Positions 45,524-53,752 of a stretch of DNA of 64,000 nucleotides are shown here, piece by piece. Position numbers and translations under genes: made by a program. The stretch is from Paracoccus caeni. Lineage in GTDB: Bacteria; Pseudomonadota; Alphaproteobacteria; Rhodobacterales; Rhodobacteraceae. The DNA lies in NCBI RefSeq assembly GCF_016629665.1, contig NZ_JAEPRQ010000001.1, positions 1 through 64,000 of the forward strand, read 5' to 3'. The notes beneath the pieces are model-generated. The model was not told the DNA's origin. It did no database searches and saw only the letters and a list, made by a program, of their open reading frames with translations. Every line of letters starts with the position of its first letter. Position 1 is the first letter of the stretch.

Positions 45524-45554
45524 ATGTGAGACGAGACGAAATCCCGTCTCACAT
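45524..45554 (-). terminator. Strong terminator between the 48-residue gene and sctD
   Basis: A 10-bp stem (ATGTGAGACG at 45524-45533 with CGTCTCACAT at 45545-45554), 11-base loop. On the minus strand it is followed by TTTTTCTTATTC, a typical rho-independent terminator or attenuator. It isolates the two small upstream genes from sctD, allowing a higher level of the former. Confidence 0.85.
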
Positions 45555-45561
45555 CATATAA

Positions 45562-45708
45562 TCAGCGGATCTTGCCGTAGGCGTCCTTTACGGTCGTGCT
45601 TTTGGCAAGCTCTACGTTGGTTTTCGCGGCCTCAGCAGTAATCGCCTGCTGTTGAGCAATCGCGTTCTGCATATCGGCACTGAAATTTCCGCCAACAGGA
45701 GTAGTCAT
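45562..45708 (-). CDS. 48-residue helical protein; candidate T3SS needle/pilin subunit
   Basis: A short gene from ATG 45708 (GGAGAC upstream) to TGA. The product (MTTPVGGNFS...VKDAYGKIR) has a flexible start and then one long amphipathic helix ending in STTVKDAYGKIR. T3SS needle and Hrp pilin subunits are small helical proteins with a conserved charged C-terminus. The gene lies between a SsaE/YscE-like chaperone gene and a strong terminator ahead of sctD. No other needle gene is seen in the cluster. At 48 residues it would be far below the usual 65-90, so the assignment is only a candidate. Confidence 0.45.
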   Translation of the reverse strand: MTTPVGGNFSADMQNAIAQQQAITAEAAKTNVELAKSTTVKDAYGKIR

Positions 45709-45720
45709 TCTAGTCTCCGT

Positions 45721-45960
45721 TCACTCTGAGTGGTTGATATTCGCCCAAAGTTTCGGCAGGGCATCAATTCCTGAATTATATGCCTGAGCAAGAAGGGTAA
45801 GCTGGGCGTAAACTTCAGGACTTACCCCTCGGTCCATCTCACGGACCACACTGCTCTTTGCAGCCGATAACTTTTCCAACAATCGCTTCAGTTCGACGCC
45901 GTTCGGGTCGTCGCTCAAAAGCTTCTCAAGCTCTTCCAGCTCAAGCGTCCGATCCGACAA
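45721..45960 (-). CDS. SsaE/YscE-like small T3SS protein
   Basis: A 79-residue helical protein from TTG 45960, which has AAGGGGAGG six bases upstream; TTG 45987 would add nine basic residues but has no binding site. The C-terminal helix SPEVYAQLTLLAQAYNSGID resembles the DPQQYQQNTLLLEAIEQAE part of SsaE. SsaE/YscE/EscE are co-chaperones of the needle subunit and in SPI-2 sit near sctD. It lies 12 bases before the 48-residue gene. The identification is by eye. Confidence 0.5.
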   Translation of the reverse strand: MSDRTLELEELEKLLSDDPNGVELKRLLEKLSAAKSSVVREMDRGVSPEVYAQLTLLAQAYNSGIDALPKLWANINHSE

Positions 45961-46784
45961 TGCTCGCCTCCCCTTGCGCAACTTCAAATGTTTGCATCTT
46001 CATGTACCTTAACGATTGATGCAAACTCATGACATAGCAACATTTTATCAGGCGGATTCGGAACATGAGCAAATTTCCGCTTAATGGGCAAATGCTCGCA
46101 CAAATTGCGATGAGACAATTTTGCGCAAATTCCCTGCAATTGCTGGTTCGTTCTATCAAGTTGACCATAACGGAAAGATTGGGGTGTCGCGGGGCTGGTT
46201 GACTGGTAGCGTGTGACAGGCCCACGCTCTTCCAGCGTCGTAGGGCAGGTTCCACCAGACTGACCCCTGTTTCGATTCTGCATTCCTTCGTCAGCATTAT
46301 GTGATTCGAGGCGCTCTTTGCGCGGAACCGGCGATTTTGGAGAAACTTGTCAGAATCGGTAAGAAACCTTGCAGGGAAGCTCACGTTGTTCGCCTGCTCC
46401 CAAAAGCATTTTCTTCGCCGTCCACGGGCAATAACGTCAGATTTTTCGGCGTGTTTCCGCGCAATATAAGCGCAATCGTTTGTGCATTAATTATGACAGC
46501 GATTCTTAGTTTAGGCTTTCGGTCCTTCCGTTCCCGAAGGTGTCCGGATTAGCCTGTGTAGATACATCGCCCATGCTCGCCCTGATCGCTTCGACCAAGC
46601 ATGAAAGGGCCTTCCGACCCCACTCATTCGCGGGCTGGCCTCGGGGGCCGGGCTCACCTTTTTGCCAAGATGTAGCCGCTTTCTGTGAGATCATCGTGGC
46701 CCGGCTGTGGCGGCCAGCGAAATCATCGAGTGCGCGTGATGCGTGTATCGATGAGGCTTCCAGACAGGCTACGGCGTTAAAAAA
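45961..46784 (-). promoter_or_regulatory. Gene-poor region upstream of the T3SS minus-strand cluster
   Basis: About 820 bases with no convincing gene; short frames at 46301-46552, 46540-46815 and 45941-46384 lack ribosome-binding sites and protein-like composition. The first 200 bases are AT-rich (TGACATAGCAACATTTTATCA) and must hold the promoter of the small-gene unit that begins at 45960. No hrp box or tts box was recognised. Confidence 0.4.
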
Positions 46785-46805
46785 GGGGCTGCGAAATGCA
46801 GCCCC
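46785..46805 (-). terminator. Terminator of the TPR lipoprotein gene
   Basis: A perfect 8-bp stem (GGGGCTGC at 46785-46792 with GCAGCCCC at 46798-46805), 5-base loop. On the minus strand it is followed by TTTTTTAACGCC. It lies about 50 bases after the end of the gene at 46853. Confidence 0.85.
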
Positions 46806-46852
46806 TGTAGGTTGAATATCCGACGGTCACGCCGACCGCTGAAACACCAGAT

Positions 46853-47578
46853 TCAGGAGATCACACCAAAGGCGCTCATGCCTTGCGTCCGGGCACGTCG
46901 GCCAACCGCAAGGATCTCGCCGACCTCATCCGATGCAAGGCCAAGCTGCGCCGCGTCGCTACGGGCCGCAGAATCGTTCTGAACCATACCGCCGATCAGA
47001 ACCAAATTGCGGACATGCGTGAATTCGGCGTCCGGCGCGAATGCAGCCGCGCGCGCGATGCCGTAAGCCGCAGGATCACGCTGCAGACCCATGACCAGCG
47101 CAAGGTTGCTGCGCACATCCAGATTGCGCGGATGCGACTGATGCAGAGCGTCCAGAATTGCCCGCGCTTCGTCAAATCTGCTCAGACCGGCCAGCGCACC
47201 TGCTCTGAGTTGCTGCACCTGAAGGGTATTCCCACCGATCGAGGTTCCCGTGTCCAATGCGCCTTGGAAATCACCCAGTCCAAGCTGCGCCTCGCCATAT
47301 CCGATCTTCGCATCACGATCATTCGGAGAGATCAGAAGAGCTTCCCGATAGGCGCCCATGGCCCTGCTCCACTCACCCATTTCGGCTTGCAGCGCACCAA
47401 ATTCTTTAAGCGCGGCGACGTTGTTCGGGCGATCCTTGATGGAGGATTGCAGTTGCGCGAGCTTTTCTTGTTGGGAAACCATCGCACCGGGCGCCTGTCC
47501 GAAATCCGGATCCGCACAGGCGGCGAGCAGCGTCATACCCAGTAAACCGAAGCAAATCCTGAAATTGCGAATGTTCAT
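46853..47578 (-). CDS. TadD-like TPR lipoprotein
   Basis: A 241-residue lipoprotein (signal with lipobox LAAC, Cys21) containing TPR units (NNVAALKEFGALQAEMGEWSRAMGAYREALLISPNDRDAKIGYGEAQLGLGDFQGAL). The arrangement resembles TadD of Tad pilus loci, a TPR lipoprotein required for secretin assembly. It is the first gene beyond the T3SS cluster on the same strand with its own terminator. Given the Tad-type secretin and CpaD-like lipoprotein of the T3SS, it may be the third member of the same outer-membrane module, but a separate function is possible. Confidence 0.65.
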   Translation of the reverse strand: MNIRNFRICFGLLGMTLLAACADPDFGQAPGAMVSQQEKLAQLQSSIKDRPNNVAALKEFGALQAEMGEWSRAMGAYREALLISPNDRDAKIGYGEAQLGLGDFQGALDTGTSIGGNTLQVQQLRAGALAGLSRFDEARAILDALHQSHPRNLDVRSNLALVMGLQRDPAAYGIARAAAFAPDAEFTHVRNLVLIGGMVQNDSAARSDAAQLGLASDEVGEILAVGRRARTQGMSAFGVIS

Positions 47579-48173
47579 TCTGGTGGCCTTTGGCGTTGTT
47601 CGTTTGTGTCGTTTTGGTCAAAGACAATCCGCGCTATCGGACGCCACATCGAAAGGCAGCCGCATTTCGCAAATATGACCAGACACATGCAGGAAACAGG
47701 TCGGCAATTGCAAGCCCTGAGATTCCCGTGTGCGATGATAAGCGGGACGAAGTTCGGTCAACCTAATTGGGCGCGCGACCTCATCCATCAGACGAGACCC
47801 GTCCTTGCCAAGCTGCGCCGCACGATGTCCGAATATTCTGCCCACGAATGGGCGCAGCTCACCTCCCAAACAATCGGGTTAGCAGGTGTAGCGAGTAGCT
47901 GAATTTAGGCCGGATATGGTCCACGCATTGGGAGTGGCTGTGGGTAAGCCGAAAATCGCCTATAACAATGTACTTTTTCGTACTGATTTGAAATTGCTTA
48001 TATTATTCTCAGATGGTGTCGATGACAAAGTCGTGGACAGGCCTCAGAGATCACAGCAGTATTAACTCATGTGAACAAGAAAACTGCACCACATGTGCTG
48101 TCCCTACGGGCGGCACATGGCTCTTAAAACATGCCGTTTGACCATTCATGGTCCTGACGCAAGGAGTCACCAC
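47579..48173 (+). promoter_or_regulatory. Divergent region before the serralysin gene
   Basis: About 600 bases without a credible gene; frames at 47606-47902 and 47618-47869 lack start signals. The part at 47960-48060 is AT-rich (TGAAATTGCTTATATTATTCTC) and probably contains the protease promoter. AAGGAG at 48161-48166, seven bases before ATG 48174, sets the start of the protease. Confidence 0.4.
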
Positions 48174-51100
48174 ATGCCCTCTCAAATCCAGAACGAAGAC
48201 CAATGGTGGGTTAATGACCAGACCCCTGACAACCCTTATGGCAAGAGTACCGATTACGAGGCGTTCCTTGACTATGTAGGCGCGCTGAATCGTAGCCTGA
48301 CGCCGGAAATCGCGGCAGAGCCGCTGCGCATCAATGTACACGAACTCAATGACCATCCGGATTACAAGGCAGCCGCAATAGGCGCCTTGGATATGTGGGC
48401 AAAGGTTACGCCGCTGCAATTTGAGATCGTCGATGATGCGGCTTTCAATGCCGAAACGGACTGGATGGAGGTTGTCAGCCCGGAAATAGGTGAACAGAAC
48501 GACGGCAGCGCGTTTTCAAGCAACCGCTTTGTCAGCATCGGTCAGCGTTTCCACGATACCGAGCCGAACCTGACCGATGTCGGCGGCTATGTCTTTGACT
48601 CCTTCGTTCATGAATTCGGGCATGAATTTGGCCTGAACCATCCGGGGCTTTACAACTACAGCGGCCCGGGCGGCGTGCAGATCAACTATCTGAACAACGC
48701 GACCTGGATTTATGACCGTCAGCAATACAGCGTCATGTCCTATTTTGACGGGATCGATGTCGGCGAAGATACCCGCTGGTCGGCGTCAACCCCGCTGATG
48801 GCGGATATCGAGGCGGTGATCCGTCGCTTCTTCTCAACCGTGGATGAGGATGGGGTTCGGACCTATCAGACGATCAATCTGAACACCGGCGACAATACCT
48901 ATGGGTTCAATAGCTCGGAATATGGCTACCAACTGACCTCGTCGGGGATGCAGCACGATATCGGCTTCGTCATCCACGATACGGGCGGCGACGATACAAT
49001 CGACTTTTCCGGCTCGACAGCGGGGACGATCCTCGACCTGCGCGCCGGGCAATTCTCCAGCGTAAACGGGCACAGTAACAACGTCTCGATCTTCGCCGGG
49101 CACAATGCCGACCAGACCGAATACTATATCGAGAACGGTATCGGCAGCAGCCATGATGACATCCTGATCGGCAATGATGGAGACAACGTTCTGGACGGCC
49201 GCGGTGGCGATGACAGCATGGCTGGCGGCAATGGTGACGATACCTATTTCGTCGATTCCATCGACGATATCGTCCTCGAAAATGCTGACGGGGGGAACGA
49301 CACGATCATCGTGATGACCCGCGGGCTGGATATCGGCGAGATCGCCAATGTCGAGAACATCATCTACACCAACGGATCGCCGGTGCGGCCCGAAACCAAC
49401 ACCGGCGGCAATACCGGATCGGGCGGAAATTCGCTGAGCAGCATCATCTTCGGAGATGCCGCAAGCAACACGATCGACGGTGGGGCCGGCGGAAACACCA
49501 TCTTCGGACTGGATGGTGACGATCTTCTGATCGGCGGACGCGATTCTCTGGCAAGCCGCGACATCAACAATACGATCGATATCGAAGACCTTGAGGATCA
49601 GACCGAAAGCGATGACGGCAACGACGCGCTTTATGGCGGGCGCGGCAATGACACGCTGATCGGTGGTGCGGGCGACGATACGCTTGACGGTGGCGATGGC
49701 GACGACCTGATGTTCGGTCAGGATGGCGTCGATGTCTTCCGCGGCGGGCGTGGCGTCGATACCGTTGATTTCAGTCGGGAAAGCCCGTTCCAGCTTTTGG
49801 TGAACCTTGAAAGAAACATTGCCAATGGCGGCACCGCCTCGGGCGACACCTTCTACAGCATTGAGAACCTGATCGGCTCGGATGACCGTATCGACCGCTT
49901 CATCGGCACCGATGCGGCGAACCATTTCTGGGGACAAGGCGGCGGCGACTATTTCAACGGTCGCGGTGGCGATGACATTCTGGATGGCGGCAATGATGGC
50001 GACATCCTGTATGGAGAGGACGGCAACGACACGATCATCGGCGGTTCCGGTCAGGACTATATGAACGGCGGCAGCGGCATCGACACTGTCGTCTATCGCG
50101 GAAGCTCGGCTGGTGTGACGGTCGATCTAGTCGGTGGCATGGCCTCAGGCGGCGACGCGACAGGGCCGGTTCAGATCGTCGGCCGCGGCACCGTCATCCG
50201 GCACGACATTCTGGTCGATTTTGAGAATGTCGTCGGCTCATCGCATGATGATCTTCTGATCGGCAACAGGGTCGTCAACATTCTGGCCGGCGGGGCGGGT
50301 GATGATACGCTTTCGGGCGGTGCCGGTGCCGATACGCTGAAAGGCGGGGCTGGCAGCGATACCGCGGATTATTCCGCATTCACCCGTGGTGTGACCCTTG
50401 ATCTGGCCAAGGGCAGGTCGGCGCAGGACACCTATGACTCGATCGAAAACCTGTCCGGATCGGGCCACAATGACAGCATCAAAGGCGATGGTTCGGCCAA
50501 TGTGCTGACAGGTTTCGGCGGCGCAGATATGATCGCCGGCGGAAATGGCGACGATACCTTGCTGGGTGATTTCGATAGCGAGATCGAGGCTGTACCGACG
50601 CCCGGTATGGGCAGCGGCTATGCCACGCTTGGGGCTGACGCCACGAATAACTCGATCGAGAACGCGTTTGATATCTCGGACAACTTCTCGCTGACCGAGG
50701 ATCCTGACATCTTCGACTCGACCTCCGTCCTTCACACGACGGTCAACGCGACCGGCAACGGGCAGGGCGGATACTATCGTATCGACCTTGCCGCTGGCAC
50801 CGTGATCACGATCGATATCGACGGCATCGCCGATCCCGATGTGCATGATAGCTGGCTGAAACTTCTGGATGCAGACGGGAACGTCGTCGCTGAAAACGAT
50901 GACGGCGGCGGTGATCCAGGCTCGGCCACGACGCGGGATTCAAGCACTGTCTTTGTCGTCGAGGAAACCGGAACCTACTATATCCTTGAAGGTCGCTGGT
51001 CGCCTGACGCACCGGGTGATGGATGGGAGCCAGTCGTCCCGGAGGGCTCGACCTATAAACTCAATGTGTCGGTCGATTTCCCGAAACCGCCGGCGCAGCC

Positions 51101-51512
51101 GGGTGAGGCCGGGGCTGACAGGCTTTCCGGTGGTCGCGGTAACGATCTGCTGGATGGCGGGCTTGCAGCCGATACGCTGATCGGCGGTGCGGGAGAGGAT
51201 TCCTTCCGCTTCTCTTCCGAGCTTGGGAACGGCAATATCGACCGGATCACCGATTTCGTCGTCGGTGAGGATGTCATTGTTCTGGATAAAAGCATCTTCG
51301 CGGATATCAGCGGAACCGGCGGTCTGTCGCGAGCCGCCTTCCACAAAAGTGCCGCGGGCACCGCGCAAGATGCCAATGACCGGATCATTTATGATACGGA
51401 CAGTGGTGTGCTGTCCTATGATGCCGATGGGTCGGGTGACGGCGGTGCGGTTCGTTTTGCCCGTCTAAGCGCGGGTCTGGATCTAACGCATGACGATTTC
51501 ATCCTCGTCTGA
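48174..51512 (+). CDS. RTX serralysin-type metalloprotease (M10B)
   Basis: A 1112-residue secreted zinc protease. The catalytic motif is HEFGHEFGLNH (His146, Glu147, His150, His156) and the Met-turn is SVMSY (Met188). From about 270 onward there are many RTX nonapeptides (GGxGxDxLxG type), then a bacterial pre-peptidase C-terminal-like beta domain (about 810-970), a last RTX block and the C-terminal M10 segment ending in DDFILV, a typed type I secretion signal (hydrophobic end after an acidic residue). Calcium binding to the RTX parts drives folding outside. No T1SS transporter genes are adjacent. Serralysins are usually 450-700 residues; this one is longer because of extra RTX blocks and the inserted domain. 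Confidence 0.9.
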   Translation: MPSQIQNEDQWWVNDQTPDNPYGKSTDYEAFLDYVGALNRSLTPEIAAEPLRINVHELNDHPDYKAAAIGALDMWAKVTPLQFEIVDDAAFNAETDWMEVVSPEIGEQNDGSAFSSNRFVSIGQRFHDTEPNLTDVGGYVFDSFVHEFGHEFGLNHPGLYNYSGPGGVQINYLNNATWIYDRQQYSVMSYFDGIDVGEDTRWSASTPLMADIEAVIRRFFSTVDEDGVRTYQTINLNTGDNTYGFNSSEYGYQLTSSGMQHDIGFVIHDTGGDDTIDFSGSTAGTILDLRAGQFSSVNGHSNNVSIFAGHNADQTEYYIENGIGSSHDDILIGNDGDNVLDGRGGDDSMAGGNGDDTYFVDSIDDIVLENADGGNDTIIVMTRGLDIGEIANVENIIYTNGSPVRPETNTGGNTGSGGNSLSSIIFGDAASNTIDGGAGGNTIFGLDGDDLLIGGRDSLASRDINNTIDIEDLEDQTESDDGNDALYGGRGNDTLIGGAGDDTLDGGDGDDLMFGQDGVDVFRGGRGVDTVDFSRESPFQLLVNLERNIANGGTASGDTFYSIENLIGSDDRIDRFIGTDAANHFWGQGGGDYFNGRGGDDILDGGNDGDILYGEDGNDTIIGGSGQDYMNGGSGIDTVVYRGSSAGVTVDLVGGMASGGDATGPVQIVGRGTVIRHDILVDFENVVGSSHDDLLIGNRVVNILAGGAGDDTLSGGAGADTLKGGAGSDTADYSAFTRGVTLDLAKGRSAQDTYDSIENLSGSGHNDSIKGDGSANVLTGFGGADMIAGGNGDDTLLGDFDSEIEAVPTPGMGSGYATLGADATNNSIENAFDISDNFSLTEDPDIFDSTSVLHTTVNATGNGQGGYYRIDLAAGTVITIDIDGIADPDVHDSWLKLLDADGNVVAENDDGGGDPGSATTRDSSTVFVVEETGTYYILEGRWSPDAPGDGWEPVVPEGSTYKLNVSVDFPKPPAQPGEAGADRLSGGRGNDLLDGGLAADTLIGGAGEDSFRFSSELGNGNIDRITDFVVGEDVIVLDKSIFADISGTGGLSRAAFHKSAAGTAQDANDRIIYDTDSGVLSYDADGSGDGGAVRFARLSAGLDLTHDDFILV

Positions 51513-51522
51513 CACCAATCGA

Positions 51523-51549
51523 GAAAGGGGCGCCGTGTGCGCCCCTTTC
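51523..51549 (+). terminator. Terminator after the serralysin gene
   Basis: A perfect 11-bp stem (GAAAGGGGCGC at 51523-51533 with GCGCCCCTTTC at 51539-51549), 5-base loop, about 10 bases after the protease stop. The T tract lies in the right arm, followed by CTGTTG. Confidence 0.8.
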
Positions 51550-51590
51550 CTGTTGATCCACCAGTCGCTGAAAGCAGCAGACAGGAAAGA

Positions 51591-51995
51591 ATGATGGCAC
51601 ATCAGACAGATCGTCGCGCGATGCTAATCGCTGCCGGTTCCGTGGCGATTGCGGCAGCCACCGGCGCAGGCGCTTCGGAAGCACATAAAATCCAGGGAAC
51701 AGTCGAATATGAGAGCGGTGAAGTCATCCCAAAGGGGCGACTGAAGGTCTTTCTGCGCAATAGCACATCAGAGGCGGGCGCACAGCAGGACGCAATAGAA
51801 GCGGAACTCCAAAGCGATGGCGGGTCCGACTCGATCAGCTTTTCCTTCTCTCCGCCGGAAATGGCGGTGGCTTCGTCCGGTCATGAAATCATCGCGACGC
51901 TAGAACGCGCGGACGGTTGGTTGCTTGCACGAGGCAGCTCTGTTTACGAACCGAACTTTCCCGTTCGAATAGTCTTATATACCGTCATGTATTAA
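51591..51995 (+). CDS. YscW/YbaY-like exported protein
   Basis: A 134-residue protein with an N-terminal export signal containing a twin-Arg (TDRRAMLIAAGSVAIAAATGAGA), perhaps Tat- or Sec-dependent; no lipobox. The mature part (HKIQGTVEYESGEVIPKGRLKVFLR, later ATLERADGWLLARGSSVYEP) follows the beta-sandwich pattern of the YscW/YbaY family, which includes the YscW pilotin of T3SS secretins. It lies just after the protease and its terminator, so it may be a protease-associated protein (for example an inhibitor-like chaperone) instead. ATG 51591 has GGAAAG upstream; ATG 51594 is an alternative. Confidence 0.55.
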   Translation: MMAHQTDRRAMLIAAGSVAIAAATGAGASEAHKIQGTVEYESGEVIPKGRLKVFLRNSTSEAGAQQDAIEAELQSDGGSDSISFSFSPPEMAVASSGHEIIATLERADGWLLARGSSVYEPNFPVRIVLYTVMY

Positions 51996-52061
51996 GAAAC
52001 GGCTACCAGCCATAGTTGCGAAAGCTTTAGTGCGGACTTGCCTTTGAAATGCGACCATGTT

Positions 52062-52078
52062 CCCCTGCGTTACAGGGG
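52062..52078 (-). terminator. Hairpin after the flagellar minus-strand operon
   Basis: A 6-bp stem (CCCCTG at 52062-52067 with CAGGGG at 52073-52078), 5-base loop, about 33 bases beyond the end of the DUF1217 gene. It is short and lacks a T tract on the minus strand, so support is modest. Confidence 0.4.
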
Positions 52079-52110
52079 GTTTCCCACATGACTATCATCC
52101 AAAAACATCC

Positions 52111-52917
52111 TTACCGCCTTGGGGCGGCGGCCATCGACAGCAGATGCAGCGCAGCCGAGTATCGGCTTTGTCCGACAGAATTTTTAACCAATTGTTCTCT
52201 AGCGAGAAAGCTTGTGACAAGCTTATCTATCCCCTCTTGAGACGCTATCTGCTTAAAAGAACTGCTCCCAAAGACACGTTCAGCGGCCTTCATATATTCG
52301 CTGAGCTGACGATCGACAGGCAGCTTTCCGTAATGTGATCCGAAGCCAAAAGCCACCTCGAAAACCTTTCTAAGTGGCGGGTTGCCCAATACTTCATACC
52401 ACATTGTCTTGTCTGAAGATGTGCGCGTAGCAAAAGACTGCAGCTCTCGCTGTGCGTTCAAAGCTAATCTGAGGCTTTCATCAGCGTTGCCAACTCTCCG
52501 CTCATACTCCCGTTGGATATAGGCGTCGGCAATTTGCGTCTTCAGAGCCTCGGTGTTCGGAAGCTTTTCCCCGGCTCCGAGGTTTAGCGCCCTTGCGAGT
52601 CTGAGGTATCGTTTGTCGCTCAGGCGATTGACTAAAGAAGTGCTGTCAGCAACATCCGACTCTAGGACTTTCCGAATAAAGCCCTTGTTCGCGATGTCGG
52701 CTTCCAGCCCATAAGCCCCTAAAGCGACGCGCAGCAAATTGTAATTATTGACCAGATCCTCTGGCGTCGAAACCGAACCGATACCATCACGAAACTGGCC
52801 GATTGCCCGCTGAACGACCGGATCGCTTGAGACGTTAGCCAACTGCCGCGCCGCGCCATTCTGAAGCGCGCGCCATCCGGCAATCCCACCCCCTCCAAAA
52901 CTGATCGCTACGGACAT
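52111..52917 (-). CDS. DUF1217 flagellar-associated protein
   Basis: A 268-residue helical protein of the DUF1217 type that occurs in alphaproteobacterial flagellar clusters (DKRYLRLARALNLGAG, AYIQREYERRVGNADESLRLALNAQREL, DKTMWYEVLGNPPLRKVFEVAFG). It starts at ATG 52917 behind GAGGGG; the longer frame from 53034 was rejected because it overlaps flbT. Function is not known. It is the last gene of the fliC-flaF-flbT unit. Confidence 0.8.
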   Translation of the reverse strand: MSVAISFGGGGIAGWRALQNGAARQLANVSSDPVVQRAIGQFRDGIGSVSTPEDLVNNYNLLRVALGAYGLEADIANKGFIRKVLESDVADSTSLVNRLSDKRYLRLARALNLGAGEKLPNTEALKTQIADAYIQREYERRVGNADESLRLALNAQRELQSFATRTSSDKTMWYEVLGNPPLRKVFEVAFGFGSHYGKLPVDRQLSEYMKAAERVFGSSSFKQIASQEGIDKLVTSFLAREQLVKNSVGQSRYSAALHLLSMAAAPRR

Positions 52918-52924
52918 TGGCCCC

Positions 52925-53329
52925 TCATTGTTTGCATTTCGCGAACAGGCGCGCTTCCCGTGGAAGAAGCTCTCGCAGCCGACGCAACGCGGGATAGGCT
53001 GCTCCCTCGACCGCATGTTTGCTGGCATCAGCAAGGATCAATCGACTATCGCGGTCGTCAAAGACTTGGCTAAGTTGCTCGATAGCGAGGACAAGTTGAT
53101 TGCGACCCTCGTCCATCTTGGCGTCACCTGAAAGGATCAACTGCGCGATATAGCAAGCCCGCGCCACCGGCGTCTTCGCCTCGGAAGGATGTATCGCGTC
53201 CTTCAGCCGCAGAACGTTGACATTGGGCGTCTTGATCGAGAGCTTTGATCGACGCTCGCCGTTTTCGATTACGGCGCCGTTGATCAGAATCCGTTCGTTC
53301 GGGGCAAGCTTCAGAACCAGACCGCTCAT
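52925..53329 (-). CDS. flbT: Flagellin post-transcriptional regulator FlbT
   Basis: A 134-residue FlbT with the characteristic start (LKLAPNERILINGAVIENG) and CYIAQLILSGD. In Caulobacter FlbT binds the 5' untranslated region of flagellin mRNA and promotes its decay, coupling flagellin synthesis to hook assembly. The start overlaps the flaF stop (ATGA). The flagellin gene upstream has a leader hairpin (see 54614-54628) that could be its target. Confidence 0.92.
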   Translation of the reverse strand: MSGLVLKLAPNERILINGAVIENGERRSKLSIKTPNVNVLRLKDAIHPSEAKTPVARACYIAQLILSGDAKMDEGRNQLVLAIEQLSQVFDDRDSRLILADASKHAVEGAAYPALRRLRELLPREARLFAKCKQ

Positions 53330-53691
53330 ACCGCAACCTCGCCACGTAGACCCTTCATGACTGCGACGTTGACATCTATCAGCGCTGAAATCTCTGCGCG
53401 TCCTGCCAGAACAGCGTGACCGTGCCGCAGCGAAAAAGCCGCCAGAGAAATCAGCCCTGCTTTGACGTCGTCAGGCAGCAGATTGCCCGTTTCGGCGAGA
53501 TCCGTAGCCAGAATCGTCCAGAGCTGATTGTTCTTATGCACTGCATCTATCATAGCCCGACGATCATCGGTCGTATCGGCCTGACGTAACATGCGTGTGA
53601 TGCGCGAGAAGACATCATATTCGCTGTCGCGGGCGGTACGTACGGCTGGTGTGCCGTATCCATTCTGGGACAAAGGCGTCACGGCGTTCAA
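53326..53691 (-). CDS. flaF: Flagellar biosynthesis regulator FlaF
   Basis: A 121-residue FlaF family protein (FSRITRMLRQA, KNNQLWTILATDLAETGNLLPDDVKAGLISLAAFSLRHG). FlaF is needed for flagellin secretion or translation in alphaproteobacteria and works opposite FlbT. It lies directly after flagellin, separated by a GC-rich hairpin. Confidence 0.92.
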   Translation of the reverse strand: MNAVTPLSQNGYGTPAVRTARDSEYDVFSRITRMLRQADTTDDRRAMIDAVHKNNQLWTILATDLAETGNLLPDDVKAGLISLAAFSLRHGHAVLAGRAEISALIDVNVAVMKGLRGEVAV

Positions 53692-53726
53692 GTTGTTATC
53701 CTGAGTTTGAGATGGTCAGCAGGAAT

Positions 53727-53746
53727 GGGGCGCCGTTAGGCGCCCC
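53727..53746 (-). terminator. Hairpin between flagellin and flaF
   Basis: A perfect 8-bp stem (GGGGCGCC at 53727-53734 with GGCGCCCC at 53739-53746), 4-base loop. On the minus strand it follows the flagellin stop by six bases. With only ATTCC after it, it probably acts as a partial terminator or a 3' stabiliser, keeping flagellin expression above flaF-flbT. Confidence 0.6.
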
Positions 53747-53752
53747 GATCGT

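Noticed and set aside
45961..46384. A 147-residue minus-strand frame ending inside the SsaE/YscE-like gene
   Set aside because: Different frame from the small T3SS gene, no ribosome-binding site, and mixed composition; the AAGGGGAGG site belongs to the TTG at 45960.
46301..46815. Short frames of 83 and 91 residues upstream of the T3SS
   Set aside because: No ribosome-binding site; the second runs into the terminator of the neighbouring gene; no recognisable features.
47606..47902. Frames of 83-98 residues on both strands before the protease
   Set aside because: No start signals and no protein-like pattern; they overlap each other.
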